Origin: Gammaproteobacteria bacterium
GTDB taxonomy: Bacteria; Pseudomonadota; Gammaproteobacteria; HIGHO2-12-38-15
Length of the DNA stretch: 59,523 bases
Assembly (NCBI GenBank): GCA_016218405.1
Contig: JACREE010000022.1
Coordinates: 1 to 59,523, forward strand
Direction: 5' to 3'
Part shown: one piece after another, positions 12,234 through 19,820 of the stretch
Layout: each line of letters begins with the position of its first letter
How positions within the stretch are numbered: the stretch's first letter is position 1
Position numbers and translations under genes: made by a program
Notes under the pieces: model-generated
What the model saw: only the letters and a program-made list of their open reading frames with translations
Databases searched by the model: none
What the model was told of the DNA's origin: nothing

Positions 12234-13079
12234 ATGCCCTGCCCTGTTTCCATTTTAAGTCATCACTGCTTGCCTCAGCATGCTATATCGCGATGGGCGG
12301 GTCGATTGGCGCACGCGAAAACTCCTTTTGTTAAAAATGCACTCATTCGTTCATTTGTTCGTCGCTACCCCATCAATATGGTGGAAGCTGCAGAGCCTAA
12401 TTTAGACGCTTATGCTTCATTTAATGATTTTTTTACACGTACTTTAAAGCCTGAGGCGCGGCCACTTGATTTGCGCGAAGACAGTATCCTTTCTCCTGCA
12501 GATGGTACGATCAGTGAAATAGGTGACATTGAAAATAATACCTTGATTCAAGCCAAAGGCAGGTATTTTGATTTAGATCAATTGCTCGGACAGCAAACTT
12601 ATTTGAGTGCTTTGTTCCAAAATGGAAAGTTTGCAACCATTTATTTGGCGCCGAGTGATTATCATCGGGTGCACATGCCGTTGGCAGGACAATTGCGAGA
12701 CATGATCTATGTCCCTGGTCGATTATTTTCTGTTAACTTTAAAAGCAGTCAGCATATCCCCCAGTTATTTGCGCGTAATGAACGTGTGATTGCTATTTTT
12801 GACACCGTGGCAGGCCCCATGGCCATGATTTTGGTCGGTGCTATGATTGTGGCGAGTATTCATACTCAATGGGCAGGCCAAGTTGCACCGAGTTCACTTC
12901 GTACCATCACTGTCAGAAAATACACGGATGTTACCTTAGAAAAAGGGCAAGAGATGGGGTATTTTAGTTTAGGTTCCACCGTTATCGTTCTTTTTGGTCC
13001 CCAAAAAACACAGTGGAATCCTGGTTTGCAGACTCTTTCTACGCTCAAAATGGGTGAATCGATAGGTAAGATGTTTTAA
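12234..13079 (+). CDS. psd: Phosphatidylserine decarboxylase proenzyme
   Basis: Makes phosphatidylethanolamine from phosphatidylserine at the inner membrane. The 281-residue proenzyme contains SFNDFFTRTLKPEARP, ILSPADGTI and SDYHRVHMPLAG, and the self-cleavage motif LGST, which would give a pyruvoyl group on Ser248 and a short alpha chain of 34 residues. The ATG at 12234 follows an A/T-rich leader without a strong ribosome binding site. The next gene starts 11 bases after its stop. Confidence 0.95.
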   Translation: MPCPVSILSHHCLPQHAISRWAGRLAHAKTPFVKNALIRSFVRRYPINMVEAAEPNLDAYASFNDFFTRTLKPEARPLDLREDSILSPADGTISEIGDIENNTLIQAKGRYFDLDQLLGQQTYLSALFQNGKFATIYLAPSDYHRVHMPLAGQLRDMIYVPGRLFSVNFKSSQHIPQLFARNERVIAIFDTVAGPMAMILVGAMIVASIHTQWAGQVAPSSLRTITVRKYTDVTLEKGQEMGYFSLGSTVIVLFGPQKTQWNPGLQTLSTLKMGESIGKMF

Positions 13080-13090
13080 AAGGATTTTAA

Positions 13091-13768
13091 ATGAAACGAC
13101 TTCTACTGCTCTTATTTTTTCCCCTCATGGTGCTAGCTGAGCCTGTGACAAAATCGGCTGTTTATATGGGTATTGGTGGGGGGGTGAGCATTTTAAATGG
13201 GATGGATATCAATCAAAATTATTATAACTATACTGTGCCTAACTCACCTGTGACACGTCAATCTATCTCGCAAACTTTCAGCCTAGGCGGGCAGGCTAAT
13301 ATCGCCATTGGATATCGCTTCCTCTATGATTATCGAACAGAGTTTGAAGTGGCCTACCTCACGAACAGTCGTTCTTCGGATCGTGTGTTGCCTAATGGAA
13401 GTAATTTATTAAGTTCTGGTCACTCTGATTCAACCGCATTCATGATAAATGCCTACTATGACTTCACCAGTTTTAGTAAATTAACGCCTTATTTAGGAGG
13501 GGGTTTGGGTTGCTTGATTAACAACTCTCCCTATACGGATGGTCAAACTGATTATTCTCAGGTAACTAATGCCACTTACTTTGCTTATCAAGGAATTGCT
13601 GGATTTAACTATGCTTTTAATCAAACAGTGTCAGGATTCATTGATTATCGACGTTTAGGGACAGGCCCTAAAACAGTCCAATACCGTAGCGGTGATATTC
13701 AGTATGACAATGCGGGGCAACAAGTCATTGCAAATTTGGTGACTTTAGGTGTGATATTTGAATTTTAA
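13091..13768 (+). CDS. Outer-membrane beta-barrel protein
   Basis: A 225-residue protein with a clear signal peptide (MKRLLLLLFFPLMVLA, cleavage probably before EPV). The mature part has alternating hydrophobic strands starting with VYMGIGGGVSI, typical of OmpA/OmpW or Omp25-like eight-stranded barrels, and ends in an aromatic residue (VIFEF), the usual outer-membrane insertion signal. No peptidoglycan-binding domain is present. The specific function is unknown. Its last 44 bases overlap the end of folK on the other strand. Confidence 0.8.
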   Translation: MKRLLLLLFFPLMVLAEPVTKSAVYMGIGGGVSILNGMDINQNYYNYTVPNSPVTRQSISQTFSLGGQANIAIGYRFLYDYRTEFEVAYLTNSRSSDRVLPNGSNLLSSGHSDSTAFMINAYYDFTSFSKLTPYLGGGLGCLINNSPYTDGQTDYSQVTNATYFAYQGIAGFNYAFNQTVSGFIDYRRLGTGPKTVQYRSGDIQYDNAGQQVIANLVTLGVIFEF

Positions 13769-14198
13769 GCGGAGTACCCCCTGGCAACCGCAAATTTTCA
13801 TCAAGTTCTAGCAGGGGATAAATAACAAATGCGCGGAACAGTATCCCGGGATGGGGTAAAATCAGTGAAGCCGTATTTATAACAAGTTGATCAAATAACA
13901 ATAGATCTAAATCCAAGGTCCGCGCCTGCCAACGCTTGCCATCACGTACCCGCCCCTGTTTTTCTTCCGTTTTTAACAATGCGGCTAGCAACTCAAGCGC
14001 TTCTAATGCTGTTTTAATTTTTGCAACGGCATTCACATAATCAGGTTGATCACTGCCATCTAGAGGTGGACTCGTATAAAAAGAGGAAGAGGCAAGCAGT
14101 ATGGTGTTTGGTAAGTTCGCCAGTGCTTCTAATGCTTGATTTAATTGCACAACAGGTTGATTTAAATTACTACCCAAGCCAATGTATGCGGTATGCAT
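13725..14198 (-). CDS. folK: 6-hydroxymethyl-7,8-dihydropterin pyrophosphokinase
   Basis: Transfers pyrophosphate from ATP to hydroxymethyl-dihydropterin in folate synthesis. The 157-residue product begins with AYIGLGSNL and contains YTSPPLDGSDQPDYVNAV and the signature RWQARTLDLDLLLFD, followed by LPHPGILFRAFVIYPL. It starts at the base right after the pcnB stop, the same pcnB-folK order as in E. coli. Its 3' end overlaps the outer-membrane protein gene by 44 bases, tail to tail. Confidence 0.96.
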   Translation of the reverse strand: MHTAYIGLGSNLNQPVVQLNQALEALANLPNTILLASSSFYTSPPLDGSDQPDYVNAVAKIKTALEALELLAALLKTEEKQGRVRDGKRWQARTLDLDLLLFDQLVINTASLILPHPGILFRAFVIYPLLELDENLRLPGGTPLKIQISHLKSPNLQ

Positions 14199-15539
14199 CT
14201 ATTTTCGCCGCCTACGCCTACGTCGTGACTTCGAGCGCTTTGCTGCTTCTTCTGCCGGCAGGGCCGCGATCATTACCTGTTGTTCTTCTTCTGAAGCGAT
14301 TTGAAACACTTCCCACCAATGCACAATTTCTTCATATTTTTCCCCCGTCTTTGCGCGCAGGGCTAAGAAATCAAATGCAGCTCGAAAACGCTTATGTTGT
14401 AATAAATGCGAAGCATGTGGGCCACGATGAAGAAGCTGATGTTGTAAATGCCAAATTTCATGTGCGCCTAAAGAAATACGACGGATGATAGCCACTTGCC
14501 GACCTTGTTGTGCAAGTACTTTGGCGATGGCTTTTTCATAAGCGCTAACATCAGGCAGGCCTTCACCCTGGTATTGATAATAAAGCATCATCATGGGGGG
14601 CCATAATAAAGCTGCAAATAGAAAAGAAGGACTGGTAGAACGTTTTTGATGAAATCGCGCATCCATGTCTTTAAGTGCTTCATTGACTAAATGGGTGTGG
14701 ATGAAATCCGGTTCATGTGATAGGCAGTGTGCTGTTTGTGCAAGTAGCCACTGAAAAAGTTGATATTTCTGTAGTAGCATCAAAGCACGTTGTGAAAAAC
14801 CAAATAAAAAGAATTTTTGTATTTCATCAAATAAACGTGCAGGGGGAATATGTTGCAACAATTCACCCATCGTAAATAAAGGGGCTTCTGTTTTTTCTTC
14901 AATTGCAAAATTTAATTTTGCAGCAAAACGAACAGCACGTAATAAGCGCAGAGGATCTTCATGATAGCGTTGGTGAGGATCACCAATCAAACGGACCACT
15001 TTGTGGTGGATATCATCTAAACCGCCGCAATAATCGACTAAAGAAAAATCTGCGATGTTGTAATACAGTGCATTAATTGTAAAATCACGGCGAAAGGCAT
15101 CTTCTTCTAAGGTGCCATAGACATTGTCCCGCATCACCATACCCAGCTTGCTTTTGAGATAATGTTTTTTATTGAATAAACCGGTTGAAGCGCTAGCGCG
15201 AAAGGTGGCAACTTCAATTTTATCAAAGCCAAAGTGTACGTGGGCTAAACGAAAACGCTTGCCGACCAAAAAGCAACGACGAAAAAGTGTTTTGACCTGT
15301 TCAGGTTTGGCATCCGTGGCGACATCGAAATCTTTGGGGAGTAAACCCACCAAAAGATCGCGTACGCACCCGCCTACTAAATAGGCTGCATACCCCCCTT
15401 CTTTTAAGCGATACAGCACCTTCAAAGCATGAGGATGAATGTTTTTACGAGAAATGGGGTGTTCTTCTCGAGGAATGATGCAAAGTTGCCCTTTGGGAGA
15501 GGGTTTTTTTCTAAATAACTGTTTAAGCCGCGTAATAAT
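14199..15539 (-). CDS. pcnB: Poly(A) polymerase I, apparent AUU start
   Basis: Polyadenylates RNA 3' ends and promotes RNA decay; class II nucleotidyltransferase. Motifs include YLVGGCVRDLLVG, KDFDVATDA (catalytic Asp pair), RRDFTINALYYN, and an arginine-rich C-terminal tail. The first conventional start codon (TTG at 15423-15425) would remove 38 conserved-looking residues including IIPREEHPISRKNI, which matches the E. coli N-terminal region. Upstream of it the frame is open back to a TAA with no ATG, GTG or TTG. ATT-ATT-ACG-CGG at 15539-15528 aligns with the known AUU start of E. coli pcnB (I-F-T-R). I therefore place the start at ATT 15537-15539, giving 446 residues. Confidence 0.88.
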   Translation of the reverse strand: MITRLKQLFRKKPSPKGQLCIIPREEHPISRKNIHPHALKVLYRLKEGGYAAYLVGGCVRDLLVGLLPKDFDVATDAKPEQVKTLFRRCFLVGKRFRLAHVHFGFDKIEVATFRASASTGLFNKKHYLKSKLGMVMRDNVYGTLEEDAFRRDFTINALYYNIADFSLVDYCGGLDDIHHKVVRLIGDPHQRYHEDPLRLLRAVRFAAKLNFAIEEKTEAPLFTMGELLQHIPPARLFDEIQKFFLFGFSQRALMLLQKYQLFQWLLAQTAHCLSHEPDFIHTHLVNEALKDMDARFHQKRSTSPSFLFAALLWPPMMMLYYQYQGEGLPDVSAYEKAIAKVLAQQGRQVAIIRRISLGAHEIWHLQHQLLHRGPHASHLLQHKRFRAAFDFLALRAKTGEKYEEIVHWWEVFQIASEEEQQVMIAALPAEEAAKRSKSRRRRRRRK

Positions 15540-15622
15540 GGTCGTATCTCTTCTAAATTAAAAAGTAAAAACGAAGATTATACCTTGTAGGGATAAAGAT
15601 CTGGAGTTTTTTAATAGACCTC

Positions 15623-15654
15623 TTACCTAAGCTCAAAATTGCACTATACTTAGG
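15623..15654 (+). promoter_or_regulatory. Candidate promoter with overlapping dyad, upstream of the phosphatase-like gene
   Basis: TATACT at 15645-15650 could be a -10 box with a weak TTACCT -35 at 15623-15628 (16-base spacer). An inverted repeat CCTAAG (15626-15631) / CTTAGG (15649-15654) brackets the spacer and overlaps both boxes, a possible operator arrangement. Confidence 0.4.
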
Positions 15655-15683
15655 CAGGGCATTTTTTAATCAATGAGGCCATT

Positions 15684-17501
15684 GTGCGAGAAGAATATCC
15701 AGCACCTGAGTTAGCTAACCATCCGAATAGGCAAGGGATTCAGCCCAATCCTTCCCCTGCCGGGCAGGTCACGAAAGGCGATCTTCACGGTAATGTCATC
15801 AACTTACTGTACTTCTTGGTTCGAGAAGGCGTCTTACTCATACACGAAACCGCCTACAGTGAACTTTTTAGAATTTACGAAAAAATACAATTCAATATGG
15901 AAAAACAAGTCCACACGGAACTCGATGTGGATGATCTGAAAAGATTTAACGATATCATCGTTAACTATATCCTTATTAATCCCCAGGCAAAAACAAATGG
16001 GGTGCTCGTCCGTCTCATTGGAGATGTGATGGCCGATCGTGGTAATTCTGATTTTTTAACGCTCTTACTGCTGAATAAATTGTATCAAGAAGCGGGACTA
16101 CCTAAACCTGAAATCCTTTTTTCTAATCATGATGCCGGGTTTATTGAAGGCCTCGTTAAAATTAAATTATTGGATCCTCAAAGCCCTTCTTACCTTCAAG
16201 ACGTACTCGGAACCCTTAAGTTTTATGCAACAAACTGTGCTCCCAACGCCTCCATGATTGAAACAATCAATCTGCTTGAACAAAGAATCATTAGCCCACA
16301 AACCTTAATCCAGTATGCAAATCCCTACCTCGCCTCATTAAAATTGCTTTCCTATTCTGATCTCAGTGATCACGGCATTACACTGTATACCCATGCACCT
16401 GCGGGCTTAGAAACTGTTGAAGCCTTGGCTAAAAAATTTAATATCCCTTGCAGTGCACAGAATGAATCCACCCCTTATGAACTGGCTAGAACCATCGATG
16501 CCATCAACGTCGCCTTTCAAACATCACTTTTCAATGGCAGCTTCGAAAAACTATACCAGGATGAGAGGGATGCCATGCAGGATCACGCAGACCGGGGAAC
16601 TGTTCAAATGAATGCACCCCCAACCGATTACCCCTTGATGAGGCTTGCCTGGAATCGTTCAGCAGGAACCGGAGACCCCAAAACAGCTATTCGGGGAGGA
16701 AACAATTACAAGGTATCAAATGTGCACGGCCATATTGGTCCGGAGGTACTACAGGCAGATCTTCTCAACTATGAATCTATTAATTTAGATAATAATTTAG
16801 GTAAAGATATAGGGGCCTGCAAGTTAGCAACCCCCCCGTATGACCCAACCGGCCATGCTTTCACTTACCTTGTTCATAAGGCGACAGTGGCGCCCCAAGC
16901 AGCTGCAGTACAAGCCGTACTGCCAGCACAACAACAACTACACTACGCAGCACAATCATCACAAATATTTGCACCTTTACCGCAGCAAGCACAGCAAGTA
17001 TGGCAGCAGCAACCTGCGCCAGCACAGCAGTTTCAACAACCCTTAAGCAGGCTTCCCTCTCAACAACATCAAGTTTTTTTTCAAACAGCAGCATCCACTA
17101 GACCCGTTTTTGATGCACGTGATGAGCAACACTACCCGTTGGAAACCATTCAGCAAGACTTTATGAATTTTTTTCGTCAAGCTTTAGACTTAGATAAACT
17201 CCGTATTCCAGGAGAGTGGTATCAATTCATTAAGCAAGTTTCTTTCGTTATGCAACCCAACGAGACCTCACCGTCTTTTCAGATCGACTTCCACTCTCCC
17301 CTGCACCTTGGGCAAATTTTACCTGCATTCATCCATCTCGGCGTTGTAGCAAGACCCACGGCCTCTCTGCCAGACACCCTTTCCTCACTGGTATTATCAC
17401 CTAGAGCCTTTCCTGTTTTGAAAGAGAGGTTAGCGCGGGTGTCAGGCAGATCTAGCGAACAGCCTCCAACACCCCCTCCAAGCAATCGGGGACCTTATTA
17501 A
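15684..17501 (+). CDS. PPP-fold phosphatase-like protein, candidate secreted effector
   Basis: A 605-residue protein with no signal peptide or membrane segment. The N-terminal third has metallophosphatase motifs in order: GDLHGN (residues 32-37), GDVMADRG (113-120), SNHD (147-150) and a later YTHAPAG. This matches the GDxHG / GDxxDRG / GNHD / H pattern of Ser/Thr PPP phosphatases, with one extra residue in the second motif. Residues about 400-470 are rich in Gln, Pro and Ala, and a separate C-terminal domain precedes a Pro-rich tail. The layout recalls Legionella Dot/Icm effector phosphatases (WipA/WipB type), so secretion is inferred, not shown. The start is GTG at 15684 after GAGG. The gene stands alone. 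Confidence 0.6.
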   Translation: MREEYPAPELANHPNRQGIQPNPSPAGQVTKGDLHGNVINLLYFLVREGVLLIHETAYSELFRIYEKIQFNMEKQVHTELDVDDLKRFNDIIVNYILINPQAKTNGVLVRLIGDVMADRGNSDFLTLLLLNKLYQEAGLPKPEILFSNHDAGFIEGLVKIKLLDPQSPSYLQDVLGTLKFYATNCAPNASMIETINLLEQRIISPQTLIQYANPYLASLKLLSYSDLSDHGITLYTHAPAGLETVEALAKKFNIPCSAQNESTPYELARTIDAINVAFQTSLFNGSFEKLYQDERDAMQDHADRGTVQMNAPPTDYPLMRLAWNRSAGTGDPKTAIRGGNNYKVSNVHGHIGPEVLQADLLNYESINLDNNLGKDIGACKLATPPYDPTGHAFTYLVHKATVAPQAAAVQAVLPAQQQLHYAAQSSQIFAPLPQQAQQVWQQQPAPAQQFQQPLSRLPSQQHQVFFQTAASTRPVFDARDEQHYPLETIQQDFMNFFRQALDLDKLRIPGEWYQFIKQVSFVMQPNETSPSFQIDFHSPLHLGQILPAFIHLGVVARPTASLPDTLSSLVLSPRAFPVLKERLARVSGRSSEQPPTPPPSNRGPY

Positions 17502-17591
17502 CATTTTTTGCACACCTCCGCCTCGTTTGATCAAATTAAATTCACACAAAAAACTAAAGTTGTTTTTTCTCTTGTTTTTTCCTTAAAAAAC

Positions 17592-17619
17592 TTGCAATCC
17601 TTCATTTGTTACGTATAAA
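17592..17619 (+). promoter_or_regulatory. Sigma70-like promoter of the MNIO cassette leader
   Basis: TTGCAA (17592-17597), a 16-base spacer and TATAAA (17614-17619). It is the best promoter match in the 275-base gap before the cysteine-rich precursor gene, and predicts transcription starting near 17626 with a leader of about 150 bases. Confidence 0.6.
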
Positions 17620-17638
17620 TTAAGAGAGTTGTCTAACA

Positions 17639-17746
17639 GGTTGTCAGCAAAAGCAGATATCATTGCTGAAGCTGTCAGCCAGCAACTTTAGATTCCAACC
17701 TTGAATAGTATTTAATCGGATAATATTCAACCAGTTGGTTTTTTTT
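17639..17746 (+). promoter_or_regulatory. Structured leader with switch-like hairpins and an intrinsic-terminator-like stem
   Basis: Between the promoter and the precursor start, TTGCTG (17663-17668) can pair either with CAGCAA at 17645-17650 or with CAGCAA at 17680-17685, so the two hairpins exclude each other. Downstream, CCAAC (17695-17699) plus TTGAATAGTAT (17701-17711) pair with ATAATATTCAA (17720-17730) plus GTTGG (17734-17738), followed directly by eight Ts (17739-17746). GGTTG at 17639-17643 could compete for the base of that stem. This looks like an attenuator or riboswitch leader, or else a small RNA of about 120 bases. The ligand is unknown. Confidence 0.5.
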
Positions 17747-17776
17747 CGTTAATCTCTAAATGAGGAAAGAGTAACT

Positions 17777-18073
17777 ATGAAGACCGGTCTAGTTATCGCA
17801 GCTGCAGCTGCAGCGCTCTTTGTTGCAGGTTGTGCAACACAAGGAACATGTGGAACTCCCGCGGCTCAAGCCCAAGCAGCTTCTTGCTGTAAAGGCATGA
17901 GCTCTTGCAAGGGTGCAAGCTGCTGTAAAGGTACAAGCTCTTGTAAAGCGGCTTGTCCTACTAACACTTGCCCTACCACCACGTGTCCTACTAAGAAACA
18001 TCACAAGAGTCACCACAAAGCTAAAGCCGCTGCTGCTGCATCTGCCGCCAGCACTGAAGCTGCTGCACAATAG
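17777..18073 (+). CDS. Cysteine-rich lipoprotein-type peptide, candidate MNIO-modified precursor
   Basis: A 98-residue product. Residues 1-18 form a signal sequence ending in a lipobox (VAGC, Cys19), so it should be lipidated and exported. Residues 36-70 contain nine cysteines in near-repeats (SCCKG, SSCKG, SCCKG, SSCK, then CPTNTCPTTTC); one more is Cys25. A KKHHKSHHK stretch and an Ala-rich tail follow. The next two genes encode DUF692 and DUF2063 proteins, the modification partners of bufferin/Hvf-type copper-binding peptides, so this is probably their substrate. It does not look like the usual DUF2282 or EGKCG-repeat precursors. GAGGAAAG precedes the ATG. Confidence 0.72.
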   Translation: MKTGLVIAAAAAALFVAGCATQGTCGTPAAQAQAASCCKGMSSCKGASCCKGTSSCKAACPTNTCPTTTCPTKKHHKSHHKAKAAAAASAASTEAAAQ

Positions 18074-18086
18074 TTGTTGTCGCTGT

Positions 18087-18125
18087 ATAAACAAAAAGGG
18101 ACACGATGTGTCCCTTTTTGTTTAT
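18087..18125. terminator. Perfect-stem bidirectional terminator
   Basis: An 18-base arm (18087-18104) pairs perfectly with 18108-18125 across a 3-base loop, with GGGACAC/GTGTCCC at the top and A-run/T-run at the base. It lies 14 bases after the precursor stop and before the DUF692 gene. It should strongly reduce read-through, favouring precursor mRNA over the enzyme mRNAs. Confidence 0.85.
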
Positions 18126-18178
18126 CTTTTCCCGTGTTAATCTAGCTCACCTTTCCCCTTCTTTTCTCGGTTCAAACC

Positions 18179-19045
18179 ATGAACGCTTCTTTTCCTTATC
18201 TTGGTTTTGGATTAGGTTTACGCACCGATCATTACGCTTATATTCTTGAGCATCGTCCGTCATCTGTGGATTGGTTTGAAGCATTAACTGAAAATTATTT
18301 GGTGCCAGGAGGGCGTCCGCTGCATTACCTCACACAAGTGCGTGAACATTATCCTGTGGTGATGCATGGTGTGTCACTTTCTATTGGTAGCACAGATCCT
18401 TTGAATCAAACTTATCTCAAACAAGTGAAAGCGTTGGCGGATCAGATTCAACCCCAGTGGATTTCTGATCACTTGTCATGGGCGGGTGTGGAAGGGATTA
18501 ATTTGCATGATTTAATTCCACTGCCCTACACCGAAGAAGCCATTAAACATGTCACTGAACGTGTTAAACAAGTTCAAGATTATTTGGGACGTCAAATCTT
18601 GCTTGAAAATGTATCGAGTTATATTACGTACAAAGCTTCTTGCATGCAGGAGTGGGAGTTTTTATCTGCCATTGTAGAGGCTGCAGATTGCATGATGTTG
18701 TTGGATGTGAATAATGTGTATGTCAGTAGCTATAACCATGGTTTTGATCCTCTTGATTTTATTAAAAATGTACCCGCAAACAGGGTAAAACAAATTCACT
18801 TGGCGGGGCATCTTAATCGCGGTAATTATATTATTGATACGCATGATCATCCGATCATTGATCCCGTTTGGTCTTTATATGAAGATACCATTCGTTTGCT
18901 CGGTCCTGTTTCAACGATGATTGAGCGAGACGATAATATTCCTAGCCTGCCTGTTTTGTTGGAAGAGTTGGCGATTGCCAAAAAGACAGCGGCAGTGGCG
19001 CAAAGCACGCGTTTGGGTGAACAAGTTTCTGTGGGGGTTCTCTAA
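18179..19045 (+). CDS. MNIO (DUF692) multinuclear iron oxidative enzyme, BufB/HvfB-like
   Basis: TIM-barrel iron-dependent enzyme of 288 residues. Members such as MbnB, TglH and BufB oxidatively modify cysteine residues of ribosomal peptides. Family motifs are all present: GFGLGLRTDH (residues 9-18), VMHGVSLSIGS (His63), SDHLSW (Asp97, His98), LLENVSSY (Glu143), LLDVNNVYVS (Asp176, Asn179), QIHLAGH (His207, His211), DTHDHP (Asp220, His222) and ERDDNIP (Glu249). These supply the usual iron ligands. It begins after a strong terminator following the precursor gene and abuts the DUF2063 gene with no spacer. Confidence 0.88.
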   Translation: MNASFPYLGFGLGLRTDHYAYILEHRPSSVDWFEALTENYLVPGGRPLHYLTQVREHYPVVMHGVSLSIGSTDPLNQTYLKQVKALADQIQPQWISDHLSWAGVEGINLHDLIPLPYTEEAIKHVTERVKQVQDYLGRQILLENVSSYITYKASCMQEWEFLSAIVEAADCMMLLDVNNVYVSSYNHGFDPLDFIKNVPANRVKQIHLAGHLNRGNYIIDTHDHPIIDPVWSLYEDTIRLLGPVSTMIERDDNIPSLPVLLEELAIAKKTAAVAQSTRLGEQVSVGVL

Positions 19046-19810
19046 ATGACGACACTTAAAACTTTACAGCACCATTTTCAACAATTCTTATTGATGACGA
19101 TGCCTCATATTCGCGAAGAGGTAGCCACGCCTCAAAAGGGCAGTGCGACGGAGCGTCTGAGTGTGTACGGTGAAGGTTATTACCTCCGTTTGTTTGAAGC
19201 GCTAGGCATTGAATTCGGTGCGCTTGAAAAATTTATGGGACATGCTCGTTTTATAAAAATGGCGCGTGCTTACCTAGAAAAACATCCCTCCCAGTTTTAT
19301 TGTGTGAGGTATATCGGTACTCACCTACCCTCTTTTTTAGCAGAGTATGATCCTGCGCGACCCTACCTGCGTGAATTAGCTTTATTTGAAATGGCATTAA
19401 GTAATGCAATTGATGCGCGAAACGCATCTATTAAAACGACTCAAGATTTGGCAGGTATTCCTATTGAAGCATGGGGTAATATGCGATTTGTGCTTCATCC
19501 CTCGGTGGCTTTGCTTGAGTTTGATTGGAACATTCCTGTTTTATGGGAAATGGCGACTAAAAAAACAAGACACAAACCTTTACATGTGCCTACACAAGTG
19601 ACTGTGTGGCGAAAACAATTGATGCCTTATTATTTTGCTAAAGAAAAAAATGAAGCACGTATGTTATCTCAGTTGCAGCAGGGAGAGAATTTTGCCACGA
19701 TTTGCCAATCGCTTACCGATTTTTTCCCAGATGAAACCGCTGCCGCGCAATATGCTGTTAATGCACTGACACGCTGGCTCAATGAAGAAATGATCAGTGA
19801 TATTGTGTGA
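19046..19810 (+). CDS. DUF2063-family partner protein, BufC/HvfC-like
   Basis: A 254-residue cytoplasmic protein whose start directly follows the stop of the DUF692 gene. The N-terminal part (RLSVYGEGYYLRLFEALGIEFGALEKFMG, shown here only by its Arg-Leu-x-Val-Tyr and Phe-Glu-Ala-Leu landmarks) and the following FYCVRYIGTHLPSFLAEY stretch fit DUF2063. In related cassettes this protein binds the precursor leader and the DUF692 enzyme. It converges on lpxA with 10 bases between the ends. Confidence 0.85.
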   Translation: MTTLKTLQHHFQQFLLMTMPHIREEVATPQKGSATERLSVYGEGYYLRLFEALGIEFGALEKFMGHARFIKMARAYLEKHPSQFYCVRYIGTHLPSFLAEYDPARPYLRELALFEMALSNAIDARNASIKTTQDLAGIPIEAWGNMRFVLHPSVALLEFDWNIPVLWEMATKKTRHKPLHVPTQVTVWRKQLMPYYFAKEKNEARMLSQLQQGENFATICQSLTDFFPDETAAAQYAVNALTRWLNEEMISDIV

Positions 19811-19820
19811 GTGCCCCAGT

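Noticed and set aside
14021-14488. A 155-codon plus-strand frame
   Set aside because: It lies opposite folK and pcnB, which are secure, and its translation has no family features.
17639-17746. CsrA-sequestering (RsmY/Z-type) small RNA as the identity of the leader
   Set aside because: Repeated GGA motifs in loops are absent, so it does not look like a CsrA decoy despite letA being nearby.
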